A DNA stretch of 64,000 nt from Centroberyx gerrardi. Taxonomy: Eukaryota > Chordata > Actinopteri > Beryciformes > Berycidae. A program made the translations under genes and the position numbers. Shown here piece after piece: positions 63,077-64,000 of this stretch (position 1 is its first letter; each line of letters begins with the position of its first letter). The notes under the pieces were generated by a model. The model searched no databases and was not told where the DNA came from. It saw only the letters and a program-made list of their open reading frames with translations. Location of the stretch: positions 11,708,676 to 11,772,675 of the forward strand of contig NC_136016.1 in NCBI RefSeq assembly GCF_048128805.1, written 5' to 3'.

Positions 63077-64000
63077 CTTATTATTTGGATCATTTATTAA
63101 AATTAAATTGCAAATTGTGAAAATTAGCCAAATATTTATTTGTGCTTTATGGGGCGTTTGGCTAAAATATAATATACATTTTTATATTTTGTCCACCACT
63201 GTGACCACAATGAATATAGGGGAAACACTGTTGGCTATAGGGCTGCATTTACAATACAGGCAAAGTGACAAAATCCAGTGTTCATCAGAGCATAGTCTTA
63301 CAATGTGTATGTGTGTATATGTTTAGAGCAGTGTGTGTCCAGACAGGCATATTGTTATGACTCACATGTTCACTGGATCATCAACCTGGCCTCACTCCTA
63401 AAATGTTACTTAACTGGTTTAATCTTCAGCTCTGTAGTGAGATTTGTTTTGTAGCCAAGATAAGCCTGATTTGTAACAATAACAGTTTAGATGTGCATGC
63501 ACCACCAATACAAATTATAATTTATATGTTACAGAGTTAGTGACTTGTCAGTAATAATTTACATATCTAACGAGAAACAGGTGTGGAGATTAACGACCAG
63601 CCAATCATGACACTGTCCACATTTAAAGAGAGAGAGCATTGTGGTCCGGGTTGGTTTGAGGCCAGTTACTTTTGCAACAAGGCCACGATTGGACACAAAC
63701 AAAAACGTCACTGGACCACAGTATTGTTGGAAAAGTGACTCCAGTCCTCATGACATTCCTCAGCAGAACAGTTGTTGACTTGTTTGAATGTTTAAACCAT
63801 AACCTGTTTCTCCGGGTCACATTCCTACCCACCTGCCTGTCATCCCCTAGGTTAATCAGCAGTGTGATATATCCATTCTTTCATATTGAACAAGGCTGTT
63901 AAACGCAGGAGTACTGGATGTTCTGCATCTCATTTTGAAGAACAAATCACTTCTAAGATCCCTTGTGTGCTTCTTGTGCTCACAGTAATGTTGGCTGGTT

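Larger units (their letters stand above)
61771..64000. other. Region beyond skap1
   Basis: No recognised gene. It has the CTCF-like site at 61932 and a doubtful minus-strand frame at 62858-63076. The rest is AT-rich unique sequence. Confidence 0.6.

Overview
The window is a piece of a ray-finned fish (teleost) genome carrying the 3' half of a HoxB-type cluster and its bystander gene. All recognisable genes are on the + strand. Two-exon Hox genes of paralogy groups 6, 5, 3 and 1 lie in collinear order at 5.1-22.6 kb. A miR-10a hairpin lies between groups 5 and 3. A complete 12-exon skap1 gene follows at 32.2-61.1 kb. In tetrapods SKAP1 flanks HOXB1 and SKAP2 flanks HOXA1. The SKAP1-type protein and the presence of a group 6 gene (teleost HoxA clusters lack one) identify a HoxB cluster. 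Having only groups 6, 5, 3 and 1, with 2 and 4 missing, fits the derived teleost HoxBb duplicate, so the genes are called hoxb6b, hoxb5b, hoxb3b and hoxb1b. Zebrafish HoxBb has b8b and lacks b3b, so this is more like the acanthomorph pattern. The species cannot be fixed from the window.

Layout: 1-5.0 kb, non-coding sequence upstream of hoxb6b with GA microsatellites just before its promoter; 5.06-6.89 kb hoxb6b; 7.4-8.2 kb a short spacer with a CTCF-like site and a conserved-looking hoxb5 promoter block; 8.17-9.52 kb hoxb5b; 9.5-18.2 kb the space where hoxb4 would lie, now holding a CTCF-like site, mir-10a and simple repeats; 18.2-19.6 kb hoxb3b; 19.6-21.3 kb no hoxb2, but a compact cluster of TALE/HOX and SOX/OCT sites matching the Hoxb1 rhombomere-4 autoregulatory element; 21.35-22.56 kb hoxb1b with two miR-10 seed sites in its 3'UTR and a DR2 retinoic acid response element downstream; 23-32 kb non-coding; 32.18-61.10 kb skap1 with large introns; 61.8-64 kb unassigned.

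How the parts work together: the Hox proteins are homeodomain transcription factors for anterior-posterior patterning of hindbrain and trunk. The sequence shows several likely control links: retinoic acid input 3' of hoxb1b, auto-regulation 5' of hoxb1b, post-transcriptional repression of hoxb1b by the cluster's own miR-10a, and CTCF-like sites at b5|b6, in the b5-to-miR-10 interval and beyond skap1. skap1 encodes a PH/SH3 immune-cell adaptor and is probably held next to the cluster because its long introns contain regulatory DNA. A degenerate dispersed repeat of about 150-320 bp occurs at least four times (two copies inside the Hox cluster), which is unusual for Hox DNA. No CRISPR, bacterial or viral system is present.
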